DNA from: Candidatus Flexifilum breve
Lineage (GTDB): Bacteria > Chloroflexota > Anaerolineae > Aggregatilineales > Phototrophicaceae
DNA length: 64,000 bases
Assembly (NCBI GenBank): GCA_016717205.1
Contig: JADKGC010000001.1
Location: 1,302,001-1,366,000, forward strand
Direction of reading: 5' to 3'
Made by a program: the position numbers and the translations under genes. Positions 25,293 to 33,017 of the stretch are shown here, one piece after another. Every line of letters starts with the position of its first letter. Position 1 is the stretch's first letter. Under the pieces are notes generated by a model, which did no database searches, had not been told where the DNA came from, and worked only from the letters and a program-made list of their open reading frames with translations.

Positions 25293-25655
25293 TTATGCCC
25301 ATTCGAGGGCGTTTTTGCGCCAGGCGTAGATCAGCGCGTCCGTCAGCAAGAAGATGAACAGCAGCCCCGCCGCAAACGCGAAGAAGTCCAGTTTGTTGTA
25401 AGCCATCGCCCACGGGAACAGGAAGATGAGTTCGACGTCAAAGACGAGGAACACCAGCCCGTAGATGTAGTACTGCACCTTGAACTGCACCCACGTATCG
25501 CCGACGGTTTCCACGCCGCACTCGTAGGTCTGCATCTTGATGGCGTTGGCTCGGCGTGGGCGGAAGATCCACGAAACGATCAGCGGCGTCGCCGGAAACA
25601 CCCACGCGAGTGCCATGAACACCCCGATGAACGCCCACTCATTGACTACACTCAT
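25293..25655 (-). CDS. nuoA: NADH-quinone oxidoreductase subunit A
   Basis: The 120-residue subunit has three spans. The conserved acidic TM2 segment is visible in QYYIYGLVFLVFDVELIFLFPWA, and the loop ANAIKMQTYECGVETVGDTW holds the cysteine loop near the quinone site. It is the first gene of the nuo operon, with a good promoter about 110 bases upstream. nuoB, C and D do not follow as they would in a complete locus. Confidence 0.96.
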   Translation of the reverse strand: MSVVNEWAFIGVFMALAWVFPATPLIVSWIFRPRRANAIKMQTYECGVETVGDTWVQFKVQYYIYGLVFLVFDVELIFLFPWAMAYNKLDFFAFAAGLLFIFLLTDALIYAWRKNALEWA

Positions 25656-25764
25656 AAGAGTCCCCTCAGCAAAAGTCGTCTGACTGAATCAATTCGCCCG
25701 CCTCTGGCGAAGCGGTCTTTAGGTTTGCGAAAAATGGATCAACCGTTTGTGATAAACGGCGCTA

Positions 25765-25793
25765 AGTATAGCAAACCGCCCCTATGGTTGCAA
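25765..25793 (-). promoter_or_regulatory. Promoter of the nuo operon
   Basis: On the minus strand TTGCAA and TATACT are 17 bases apart, and the -10 box is preceded by TGC (extended -10). A small stem CCGTTT/AAACGG lies just downstream in the leader at about 25743-25759. This is the best-formed promoter seen in the window. Confidence 0.72.
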
Positions 25794-25918
25794 TGATCGC
25801 ACACACGCGGATTGTAGCTAACTTTTGGATCAATTCACAAGGAACGAGGAATCGATTCCCGATCTACACTGAAAGTATTGAGGAAATTCATCAAACCCGT
25901 TTTTTTGGAGCCGTCTTA

Positions 25919-27204
25919 ATGCAGCGTTTACGCTTTTCACTTTCGTCGCCGTCAGCGTACTCCTAATAACACCGTTTGCGGCGCATGCCCAGTACGACAC
26001 GATCAACTGGGAAGGCAACTATGTCTTCGAGGCGAGCGGTGGTGCGCTCCCCGTGGGCATGGAAGTCGTGTACATGGGACCGTGGAATCAGGTGACATGG
26101 TTCACCGATCAAGCCACCGCCATTGTGGGCGTAGGTCTGCCGGTGAGCAGTACACAGTTGGCCGTCGCCAGCGAATCATCGTGTGTTTTGCAGGTCTTCA
26201 ACATCGCCGCCGATGGCTCCATGAACGGGACGTGGGCGTCCGCGTTCACGGGTTTAGGTCAGGCGACCGCCACTCCTGCCCCCGGCACCAGCGCCAATCG
26301 CGTGTATCACTCACAGGGTGTCAATCCAGACGGTTCGCCGTTCGCCGGAACGCTCGAAATCGCGCTCGCCGGGACGGATGTCTTCACCCTCGCTTGGTCG
26401 TACGATGACGGCACGCACCTCGACGGCGTCGGCCTGCAGTCCGGCGATCACCTGCTCGTCGCCGCCGATGCTGACCTGTTCACCGACTGCACAGTCGGCG
26501 TGATCACCAAGTTCGACGACGGTTCGATCCAGTGGGATTGGGCGCGCCAGAACGCCAGCACCAGCATCACCACCAACCGTGGCAGCGTCGTCCGCCTGGC
26601 GAACCGCTACTCGATTGAAGGCCTGGAGCTCGCCGGGAACGCCGAATACACAGGCGAACTGCGCATGCAGTCCGGGCCGATCCCTTCGCGTTTCAGCGTC
26701 GGCTTCACCGTCGAACAGGAAACCCCCGTGTCGGCGGTCGCCATGGTGCGCGGCAATCGCTTGATGTACGTCTATGGCGGGCAGCAGTGCATCGCCGTCA
26801 ATCACGCGGTCATGGCCGACGGTCGGCTGTTCACACTCAGCGCCAACATGATGGACGTGATGATCGGCGTGACGGTGCAGAACGTGATCGACAGCTCCGA
26901 AGGCATGGGCACGTTCACACTGGGCGGCGACGCCATCGGCAGCGTGACGGTTGCCCCGGTGACCGAGGAAATCTACGCCAGCGACGGCATCTTCGAAATT
27001 GCGCAGGACACTCCGGTCGACATGGATGGCATCTACCTGCGCGACAATGGCTTCATGGCGGGCGTGTATGCCCCCGGGGGCGACGTCTCCGATTGCTACG
27101 TGCAGAGTGGGCTGATCGCGCCGGATGGCACGATTTCGATGGATTACACCAAGTTCGGCAGCAGCGACATCCTCGGCAGCGAACTCCTTACGCCGCTGAC
27201 GTAA
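25919..27204 (+). pseudogene. Secreted protein of unknown function, frameshifted inside its signal peptide
   Basis: The long frame from about 25900 to 27204 encodes a beta-rich protein but has no start codon of its own before residue 46. A well-placed ATG at 25919 (GGAG eight bases upstream) opens a different frame and stops after 15 codons. Adding one T to the TTTT run at 25934-25937 fuses them into MQRLRFFTFVAVSVLLITPF followed by AAHAQYDTINWEGNYVF, a textbook signal peptide with AHA cleavage. The mature part of about 400 residues has repeated beta-type stretches and paired cysteines but no family I recognise. Either a sequencing error, a recent loss or phase variation at the T-run would explain it. 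An internal ATG at 26053 would give a cytoplasmic product without a signal. Confidence 0.7.
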
Positions 27205-27224
27205 GCCCCATTGCACGAACGTCG

Positions 27225-27248
27225 GTAGGGACGAGGCATGCCTCGTCC
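27225..27248. repeat. GTAGGGACGAGGCATGCCTCGTCC palindrome with T-run
   Basis: This perfect copy of the family is followed by TTTTTG. It begins 20 bases after the stop codon of the secreted-protein gene, so it can act as an intrinsic terminator on the plus strand. Confidence 0.75.
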
Positions 27249-27305
27249 TTTTTGTTTCGCAATTGCTCCGCCCGGCAAGTGTTCGCAATCAAAGGGTGCA
27301 TGTTC

Positions 27306-27333
27306 GTAGGGGCGCACGGCCGTGCGCCCCTAC
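27306..27333. repeat. GTAGGGGCGCAC palindrome
   Basis: Arms GTAGGGGCGCAC and GTGCGCCCCTAC enclose GGCC. It is nearly identical to the copy at 1597-1624, differing only in the loop. It lies about 100 bases before the first FemX-like gene. Confidence 0.8.
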
Positions 27334-27431
27334 AGTCTTGTCGGATCCAGCCTAACTAGCACCTTCTCCGCTAAATCACACCTCTGAATCTGCTATAATG
27401 CCCCTGTTTGCCGTGCATTTTCAGGGATGTC

Positions 27432-28466
27432 ATGTTCAACGTGATCACGCCAGCCGCGCCCGCCTGGGACGCCTTCGTCCATGCCCACCCCCGCGCCCAT
27501 GTGTTGCAGGCGGCGCGTTGGGCGGACCTCAAAGGCGCGTACGGCTGGAGCTCGGATCGCGTGGCGCTGGCAGATGGCGACAGGATCGTCGCCGGGGCGC
27601 AGATCCTGTTTCGACCGCTCCCCTTCCGGCTCGGTACGCTCGCTTATGTCGCCATGGGGCCGCTGATCACCGACTCTGCGCAGGAAGCGCCCCTCTGGGA
27701 CGCCATTCATAAGTGCGCCAAGCGCCATGGCGCGGCCTTTCTCCGCTGCGAACCGGGGATCTTCGGCGCGACCGAACGGCAATCCGACCTCGCCGGGTTC
27801 GGCTTTCGCCCCACTGACCAGACGATCCAGCCGCCCAACACCGTGCTGATCGACATCAGCGCCGACGAGGAGACGATCCTCGCCCGCATGAATCAGGGAA
27901 CGCGCCGCAAAATCCGCCAGAGCCTGAAAAACGACGTGCGCTACTCTGAAGGTACCCGCGCCGACATGGACAAATTCAACGCCATTATGCAGACCACCGG
28001 GTCGCGCAACGAATTCGGCGTGCATGCGCCAGATTACTACCGCATGGCGTATGAGCTGTTTGTGCCGCACGACGCTGCGCTCATCCTCGCCGAGCACGAA
28101 GGCGATACGCTCGCCGGGATCATGGTATTCGCGCTCGGGCAAACGGCATGGTATCTGTACGGCGCATCATCCAACGAGAAGCGCAACCTCATGGCGACTT
28201 ATGGCGTCCAGTGGACGGCCATCCAGTGGGCGAAGGCACGCGGCTGCACCACCTACGATCTGTGGGGCATCCCCGACGCGCCGCCGGAACAGCTCGAAGC
28301 CGAATTCGAAACGCGTTCGGATGGCTTATGGGGCGTGTACGGCTTCAAACGCGGCTGGGGCGGCGCGGTGACGCGCGCGCTCGGCGCGTGGGATAAAGTC
28401 TACAACCCGATCATTTATGCGGCCTATCAATGGGCAGTGAGCCGCCGCGAACGCACACCCGCCTGA
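27432..28466 (+). CDS. FemAB/FemX-like peptidoglycan bridge ligase, first copy
   Basis: The 344-residue protein is of the FemABX type: two GNAT-fold domains that use aminoacyl-tRNA to add amino acids to the side chain of lipid II or its precursors. Typical landmarks are HVLQAARWADLKGAYGW near the N-terminus, MNQGTRRKIRQSLKN at the start of the second half, WYLYGASSNEKRNLMATYGVQWTAIQWAKARGC and YDLWGIPDAP, then GVYGFKRGWGG near the end. The helical hairpin typical of soluble Staphylococcus FemA is not seen. The ATG at 27432 is preferred over one eight codons earlier because AGGGATGTC precedes it and the family starts close to this point. It is followed after 15 bases by a paralogue. Confidence 0.9.
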   Translation: MFNVITPAAPAWDAFVHAHPRAHVLQAARWADLKGAYGWSSDRVALADGDRIVAGAQILFRPLPFRLGTLAYVAMGPLITDSAQEAPLWDAIHKCAKRHGAAFLRCEPGIFGATERQSDLAGFGFRPTDQTIQPPNTVLIDISADEETILARMNQGTRRKIRQSLKNDVRYSEGTRADMDKFNAIMQTTGSRNEFGVHAPDYYRMAYELFVPHDAALILAEHEGDTLAGIMVFALGQTAWYLYGASSNEKRNLMATYGVQWTAIQWAKARGCTTYDLWGIPDAPPEQLEAEFETRSDGLWGVYGFKRGWGGAVTRALGAWDKVYNPIIYAAYQWAVSRRERTPA

Positions 28467-28481
28467 TCTTAGGGAGACGTT

Positions 28482-29606
28482 GTGACCGATTTAAGCATCG
28501 ACATCATCACCGACCGCTCAATGTGGAATGACGCGCTGCGTCAGCTCCCCTACGCGCATGTGCTGCAAACGTGGGAATGGGGCGACTTCAAGCACGTCAC
28601 CACGGGTTGGCGGCCGATTCGCCTGATGTACAAGCGCGGCGATCAAGTCGTGGCGATGGCCTCGGTCGGTCTGCGCAGCCTCGGCCCGCTCAACATGATG
28701 TATGTCTCCAAAGGCCCCGCCCTCGCCTATCAGGATGCTGAACTCGCCTCCGACGTGCTCGATCATTTGCAGCGGGCGGCGCGCCATAACCGTGCCGTCT
28801 GGCTCAAACTCGATCCCGATGTGATCGCCGCGACGGGCGTCCCATCAACCGCCGTCGCCATCGACGACAGCCTCGTCAATCAGCCGGACGACACGCCCGA
28901 CCCAACCGGGCAAGCGTTCATGCGCATTTTGCGCGACCGCCACTGGCGTTTCTCCAACGATCAAGTGCAGTTCCGCAACACCATCACCATCGACTTGACG
29001 CAAACCGAAGAGCAACTGCTGGCGGGCATGAGCCAGAGCACCCGCCGCAAAGTCCGCATTGCCGAACGCGAAGGCGTGACCGTGCGCGCGGGCACCGTCG
29101 ACGACCTTCCCCTGCTCTACGACCTGTACCGCGTCACGGGCGAACGCGACAACTTCCTCATCCGTCCGCCGTCCTACTATGAACAGGCGTGGCGCGCGTT
29201 CATCGCGGCGGGATTGGCGCACCCGTTGATCGCTGAAGTCGACGGCAAGGCGATCGCGCAGGTGATTCTGTTCCACTTCGGGCAGAAGTGCTGGTACTTC
29301 TACGGCGCATCCTCCGACGACCAGCGCGACAAAATGCCGAATTACCTGCTGCAGTGGGAGGCCATGCGCTGGGCGAAACGGCAGGGTTACACGGTTTACG
29401 ATATGTGGGGCGCGCCTAACGCCTTCACCGAAGATGATCCGCTGTGGGGCGTGTATAACTTCAAGCGCGGCTTTCGCGGCACGGTCACGCGGCATATCGG
29501 CGCGTGGGACTATGCTCCTTATCCGCTGCTCTACAACGCCTTCGAAGAACTTTATCCGCGCTTCCTAAACTGGATGCGGGGACGACGACAGAAAGGCTCA
29601 ACATGA
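28482..29606 (+). CDS. FemAB/FemX-like peptidoglycan bridge ligase, second copy
   Basis: The 374-residue paralogue of the preceding gene starts at GTG behind AGGGAG. It shares HVLQTWEWGDFKHVTTGW, MSQSTRRKVRIAEREG, CWYFYGASSDDQRDKMPNYLLQWEAMRWAKRQGYTVYDMWGAP and GVYNFKRGFRGTVTRHIGAWD. Two such enzymes in a row usually add successive residues of an interpeptide bridge, as with FemA/FemB. The bridge residue is unknown; glycine would match the ornithine-glycine walls reported from deeply branching bacteria, but that is inference. The stop codon overlaps the next start (ATGA), so it is translationally coupled to the hydrolase. Confidence 0.9.
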   Translation: MTDLSIDIITDRSMWNDALRQLPYAHVLQTWEWGDFKHVTTGWRPIRLMYKRGDQVVAMASVGLRSLGPLNMMYVSKGPALAYQDAELASDVLDHLQRAARHNRAVWLKLDPDVIAATGVPSTAVAIDDSLVNQPDDTPDPTGQAFMRILRDRHWRFSNDQVQFRNTITIDLTQTEEQLLAGMSQSTRRKVRIAEREGVTVRAGTVDDLPLLYDLYRVTGERDNFLIRPPSYYEQAWRAFIAAGLAHPLIAEVDGKAIAQVILFHFGQKCWYFYGASSDDQRDKMPNYLLQWEAMRWAKRQGYTVYDMWGAPNAFTEDDPLWGVYNFKRGFRGTVTRHIGAWDYAPYPLLYNAFEELYPRFLNWMRGRRQKGST

Positions 29607-30475
29607 CGCACACGCACACCCTTGAACACAAGATGATGAGCACCAACGGCGTAAACCTGCATGTGGTACAGGCCGGTGACCCGAATGGTGAACTCGTCAT
29701 CCTGCTGCACGGCTTTCCCGAATTCTGGTACGGCTGGCGCCAGCAGATCGACTATCTCGCCGCGGCGGGTTACTGGGTGTGGGCGCCGGATCAGCGCGGC
29801 TACAACCTGAGCGAGAAGCCGCGCGGCATCGACGCCTACAAGATCAGCACACTCGCCGCCGACATCGCCGGGTTGATCGACGCGGCGGGGCGCGAACAAG
29901 CCTACGTCGTCGGGCATGACTGGGGCGCAGCAGTCGCGTGGATGACCGCCATCCGCCACGCGGAGCGCGTCAAGAAGCTGGCGATTCTCAACGTGCCGCA
30001 TCCGAAAATCATGCTGGAAACGGTGCGCTCGAGTCCGGCGCAGATGCTCAAAAGCTGGTATATCGGCTTTTTCCAGCTTCCCGTGCTCCCCGAATTGTTC
30101 AGCAGCGCGGGCGAGTTCTATTTCTCCGCGCAAGCCCTGCTGCAAACGAGCAAACCGGGCACGTTCAGCGACGCGGATATCACCGAATACATCCGCGCCT
30201 GGAAGCAGCCCGGCGCGCTGAGTTCGATGATCAACTGGTATCGGGCGATGGGTCGGCGGCTGGATGACGGCGCGTTCCTGAACAATGCGCGCGTCACCGT
30301 GCCAACGATTATCATCTGGGGCGCGCAGGATCGCTTCTTGCAGCGCGAAATGGCGCAGGAGAGCACGACGCTGTGCGACGATGCGCGCGTGATCTACTTT
30401 GAGGATGCGACGCACTGGGTGCAGCACGAGAAGCCCAACGAGGTCAACGCGCTGCTGAGCGAATTCTTTAGCTGA
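29603..30475 (+). CDS. Alpha/beta hydrolase, epoxide-hydrolase-like
   Basis: The 290-residue soluble hydrolase has all catalytic elements: oxyanion motif LLHGFPEFWYGW, WAPDQRGY, the nucleophile elbow VGHDWGAAVAW with Asp as nucleophile, the acid in IIIWGAQDRFL, and the base His in EDATHWVQHEKP. An Asp nucleophile places it with epoxide hydrolases and haloalkane or fluoroacetate dehalogenases; HGFPxxW and the missing halide-binding pattern favour epoxide hydrolase. The ATG is embedded in the stop of the FemX gene (ATGA). The last eight bases overlap the convergent TIR-domain gene. The substrate is unknown. Confidence 0.88.
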   Translation: MTHTHTLEHKMMSTNGVNLHVVQAGDPNGELVILLHGFPEFWYGWRQQIDYLAAAGYWVWAPDQRGYNLSEKPRGIDAYKISTLAADIAGLIDAAGREQAYVVGHDWGAAVAWMTAIRHAERVKKLAILNVPHPKIMLETVRSSPAQMLKSWYIGFFQLPVLPELFSSAGEFYFSAQALLQTSKPGTFSDADITEYIRAWKQPGALSSMINWYRAMGRRLDDGAFLNNARVTVPTIIIWGAQDRFLQREMAQESTTLCDDARVIYFEDATHWVQHEKPNEVNALLSEFFS

Positions 30476-31781
30476 GATCCGAATTCAACACAGCGCGGCG
30501 ATACGGCAGCATGATCTGGTGCACAATCCCGATCAGCTCGCCGTCATCGCGGTATTCGTGGATCTGCGGACTGCCGAGCATGACTGGCGGGCGGTGAACT
30601 TCACCACCTTGCACGTAGAAAATGTGGACATCCGCCCCGATCGCAATTCCGGATTCGATCAGAATATTCGGGCGCATATCGCTGAGATCCGCCACCATGA
30701 CGAAAGCGTGCTTGATATTGTCGATGATGACGCGATAGATATCGTTGCGCTCGCCGATGCTCTCGCCAAACCGGCAGGGCATACTCGTCACCCGCTGGAT
30801 CACCTCGCGAATCAGCGCGCGCCGATTTTCAGTCTCGCGGTTGATATCCGTCGCATAAAACACATAGTGTTCCTGCTTCGGTTCCGGCAGCGCCCGATCC
30901 CGCAGCGTATTGGCGAGCGCCTCAATGGCCGAGGTATCCGCTTTTTCGAAACCCGCTTCCATCGAAAACTCGACAATCTGCGCCCCTTCATCGGTCGGCG
31001 CGACATTGAGCGTCACGCGGGGGTCTTTGATGATCACCACGGGCAGCCCCGCGCCCATTGCCAACTCGATTTCACGCAGGATGTACTTGGACGTTCCGCC
31101 ATGCTGAAGTGATTGTTCATCGGCGCGATACGGCGCAATCGCCAGAAAACCGCGACAGCTCTCCATGATCTCACGGATGCGGTCGTACTGGTCACGGCCT
31201 TTGAACTTCGGTTGGTCTTTTGCGTCACCGATCAGCCGAAAGCCCGCCTGATCGAAAAAGCGCGTCAGGTAGCGCACCACCGGCTGTTCACTGTCATTCC
31301 AGCCATAGCTCACGTAGATGTCAGTTGTCGATCCAAAGTTGAGCGAGAGATCGGTGGGGTAAATCGCGCTGAGCAACTGGCGGCAGAATTCCGTGGTCAG
31401 TTCGCCATTCGGCATATCGATGAACAGCGCATCCGCCATAAAGCCATCTTCGATCACACAATCGTCCACGCGGACGGCGATAATGCGAAACTGCGGGTAG
31501 CTCACCTGATGATTGAAGGCGCGCTCGTATTCGCGCTTGACCCACGTCGATTTGAGCGATTCCTCCGAGATCAGGCGGATGATACAGCGAGAAGAAGCGA
31601 TGCCCTGCTCGATTTTACGCTGGAAGCTGTCGCCGCCATCAATCGCCACGCTGTCATACCAGATCTTCAGTCCGGCGACGCGATCCAGCCAGTAATGCAG
31701 CTTATCAGCAATCGCTTTGTTTTTGTGGGAATAACTCAAGAAGGCATGAGCTTGGCGTTTGGCGACCGGGAGCGCAGGCAT
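30468..31781 (-). CDS. Two TIR domains plus deoxyribosyltransferase-like domain; candidate immune effector
   Basis: The 437-residue soluble protein has three Rossmann-like modules. TIR 1 (about residues 12-110): HAFLSYSHKNKAIADKL, KIWYDSVAIDGGDSF, LISEESLKSTWVKREYERAF, with Glu84 in the WxxxE position of TIR NAD-cleaving enzymes. TIR 2 (about 152-255): TDIYVSYGWNDSEQPVVRYL and SKYILREIELAMGAGLPVVII, with Glu237 similarly placed. The third (about 305-425) reads HAFVMVADLSDMRPNILIESGIAIGADVHIFYV, like the nucleotide-binding core of nucleoside 2-deoxyribosyltransferase-fold proteins. The start at 31781 has a perfect GGAGGAG six bases upstream; longer in-frame starts lie before that site. TIR proteins in bacteria commonly deplete NAD in phage defence, but no Thoeris ThsA or other known partner adjoins. 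Confidence 0.75.
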   Translation of the reverse strand: MPALPVAKRQAHAFLSYSHKNKAIADKLHYWLDRVAGLKIWYDSVAIDGGDSFQRKIEQGIASSRCIIRLISEESLKSTWVKREYERAFNHQVSYPQFRIIAVRVDDCVIEDGFMADALFIDMPNGELTTEFCRQLLSAIYPTDLSLNFGSTTDIYVSYGWNDSEQPVVRYLTRFFDQAGFRLIGDAKDQPKFKGRDQYDRIREIMESCRGFLAIAPYRADEQSLQHGGTSKYILREIELAMGAGLPVVIIKDPRVTLNVAPTDEGAQIVEFSMEAGFEKADTSAIEALANTLRDRALPEPKQEHYVFYATDINRETENRRALIREVIQRVTSMPCRFGESIGERNDIYRVIIDNIKHAFVMVADLSDMRPNILIESGIAIGADVHIFYVQGGEVHRPPVMLGSPQIHEYRDDGELIGIVHQIMLPYRRAVLNSDLS

Positions 31782-31897
31782 AACAGACTCCTCCAACATT
31801 AAGTGGCGTTCATGAATTGTATTCGGATTCAGTCGGGACACAAAGCCTTCCCTCGTGTTACAAGGGATAGGTCAGGCCCCTGAACACGCTACGTGCC

Positions 31898-32785
31898 TTA
31901 GAAATCCGAAAACTTGTCCACGCCGATGAAATACACACCGACGCTTTCGTTCTCGCGTCCGAGCACGCGCACCGTCCATTCCCCTGTCGCGCTGACCGTA
32001 CAGGTGAGCACAATGTTGTTATCCCCCTGCAAAATCTGATCGCGCTGGCAGTTGGCAGTGCGGTTGCCGCCGTTCGGGCTGACGAGCGCGACATTCCGGC
32101 TGACGCGGTTGGCTGTCACCGACAGGAACTGTACGTAGATCGCGTACGTTTCACCATCCCGCGCGTTGAAGGTGTAGGCGTGCACATAGCCGGGGTCGAG
32201 CACGTTGGTGTCCCGCTGCAGTGCCGCTTTGACCTGTGACGGTTCGATCCGCAGCACCGCATCGTCGATCTGCCCAATCGGCACACCATCGAGCAGGGTG
32301 ACGGGCTGCGGCCCACCCGTGAGCACGGTGATCGCCGTGACCGGGCCAGTGATCACGCCCACCAGATTAAGCGTGATCGCCGTGCACGACGCGCTGAACA
32401 CCATGAACAGCAGCAGCGTGAGCAGGCGGCGCCCCCAGTTGACGGGCTTGCGCCGCCTCTGCTTGAGCGCGGGCAGTTCTTTTCCCAATTTCGCCTGCTG
32501 GCTGGCAAAGGTCTGCCGGGACTGCTGTTCCTGCTGCTGTTCGGCGAGTGGCTTGACGCCCTCGATTTTGAGCAGCAGCCGATTCGCTTCGTTGTGATAC
32601 GCATCGAGGGCGAGCGCGCGGCGCAGAAAATCGATGGCTTGCTCTTGGGTATTCGCCGCTTTCGCCGCCAGCACCCACAGGTCGGCGGTCGGCTGCAGTT
32701 TCAACAGGGGGATAAGCAGGCTTTGCGCGGTTTTCTTGTCGTTCGCGTTCAGGGCGGTTTGGATGGCTTGGACATCAGCGGACAT
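31898..32785 (-). CDS. TPR-like membrane-anchored protein with outside beta domain
   Basis: The 295-residue protein has an N-terminal helical repeat segment (MSADVQAIQTALNANDKKTAQSLLI...), with alternating helices that look like two or three TPR units, then a Gln-rich linker (EQQQEQQSRQTF), a basic stop (KQRRRKPVNWGRR) and one membrane helix (LLTLLLFMVFSASCTAITLNLV). The outside part ends in a beta domain with YIVQ/SVTANRVSRNVALVSPNGG and GEWTVRVLG, resembling a pre-peptidase C-terminal type module. Function is unknown. The ATG at 32785 is preferred because AAAGGGG stands eight bases upstream. It precedes the TIR gene on the same strand with 116 bases between them; co-transcription is possible. 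Confidence 0.65.
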   Translation of the reverse strand: MSADVQAIQTALNANDKKTAQSLLIPLLKLQPTADLWVLAAKAANTQEQAIDFLRRALALDAYHNEANRLLLKIEGVKPLAEQQQEQQSRQTFASQQAKLGKELPALKQRRRKPVNWGRRLLTLLLFMVFSASCTAITLNLVGVITGPVTAITVLTGGPQPVTLLDGVPIGQIDDAVLRIEPSQVKAALQRDTNVLDPGYVHAYTFNARDGETYAIYVQFLSVTANRVSRNVALVSPNGGNRTANCQRDQILQGDNNIVLTCTVSATGEWTVRVLGRENESVGVYFIGVDKFSDF

Positions 32786-32926
32786 GCGAGGAACCCCTTT
32801 AACACCAGAGGGGAAGCAATGTATTTCAATTTGATTGTATGCGCGGTTTTCCAAGCGATCCGTAAACTTTAGCTGACCCGCTCGCCGACGTGATCAGCCG
32901 CCGGGGCTGAATAGTCGCCCGGCAGT

Positions 32927-33005
32927 GGGAGGGGCAAGCCCCCTCCCCTACAGGTTCGTACATCGGGTGAAACATTCACCCCATCACCAACTGGTGATGG
33001 GGTGA
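32927..33005. terminator. Two hairpins after the alpha-2-macroglobulin gene
   Basis: Nearest the gene is a palindrome with perfect 14-base arms, TCACCCCATCACCA and TGGTGATGGGGTGA, around a 2-base centre (32976-33005). Beyond it is GGGAGGGGC-AAG-CCCCCTCCC (32927-32947). No T-run follows on either strand. Placed 12 bases after the stop codon, the pair probably ends or stabilises the long transcript. Confidence 0.55.
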
Positions 33006-33017
33006 GATCTGCGGCCG

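Noticed and set aside
30468..32785. Thoeris defence system
   Set aside because: TIR domains are present, but the neighbouring gene is a TPR/membrane protein without SIR2, macro or SLOG features, so the known system cannot be claimed.
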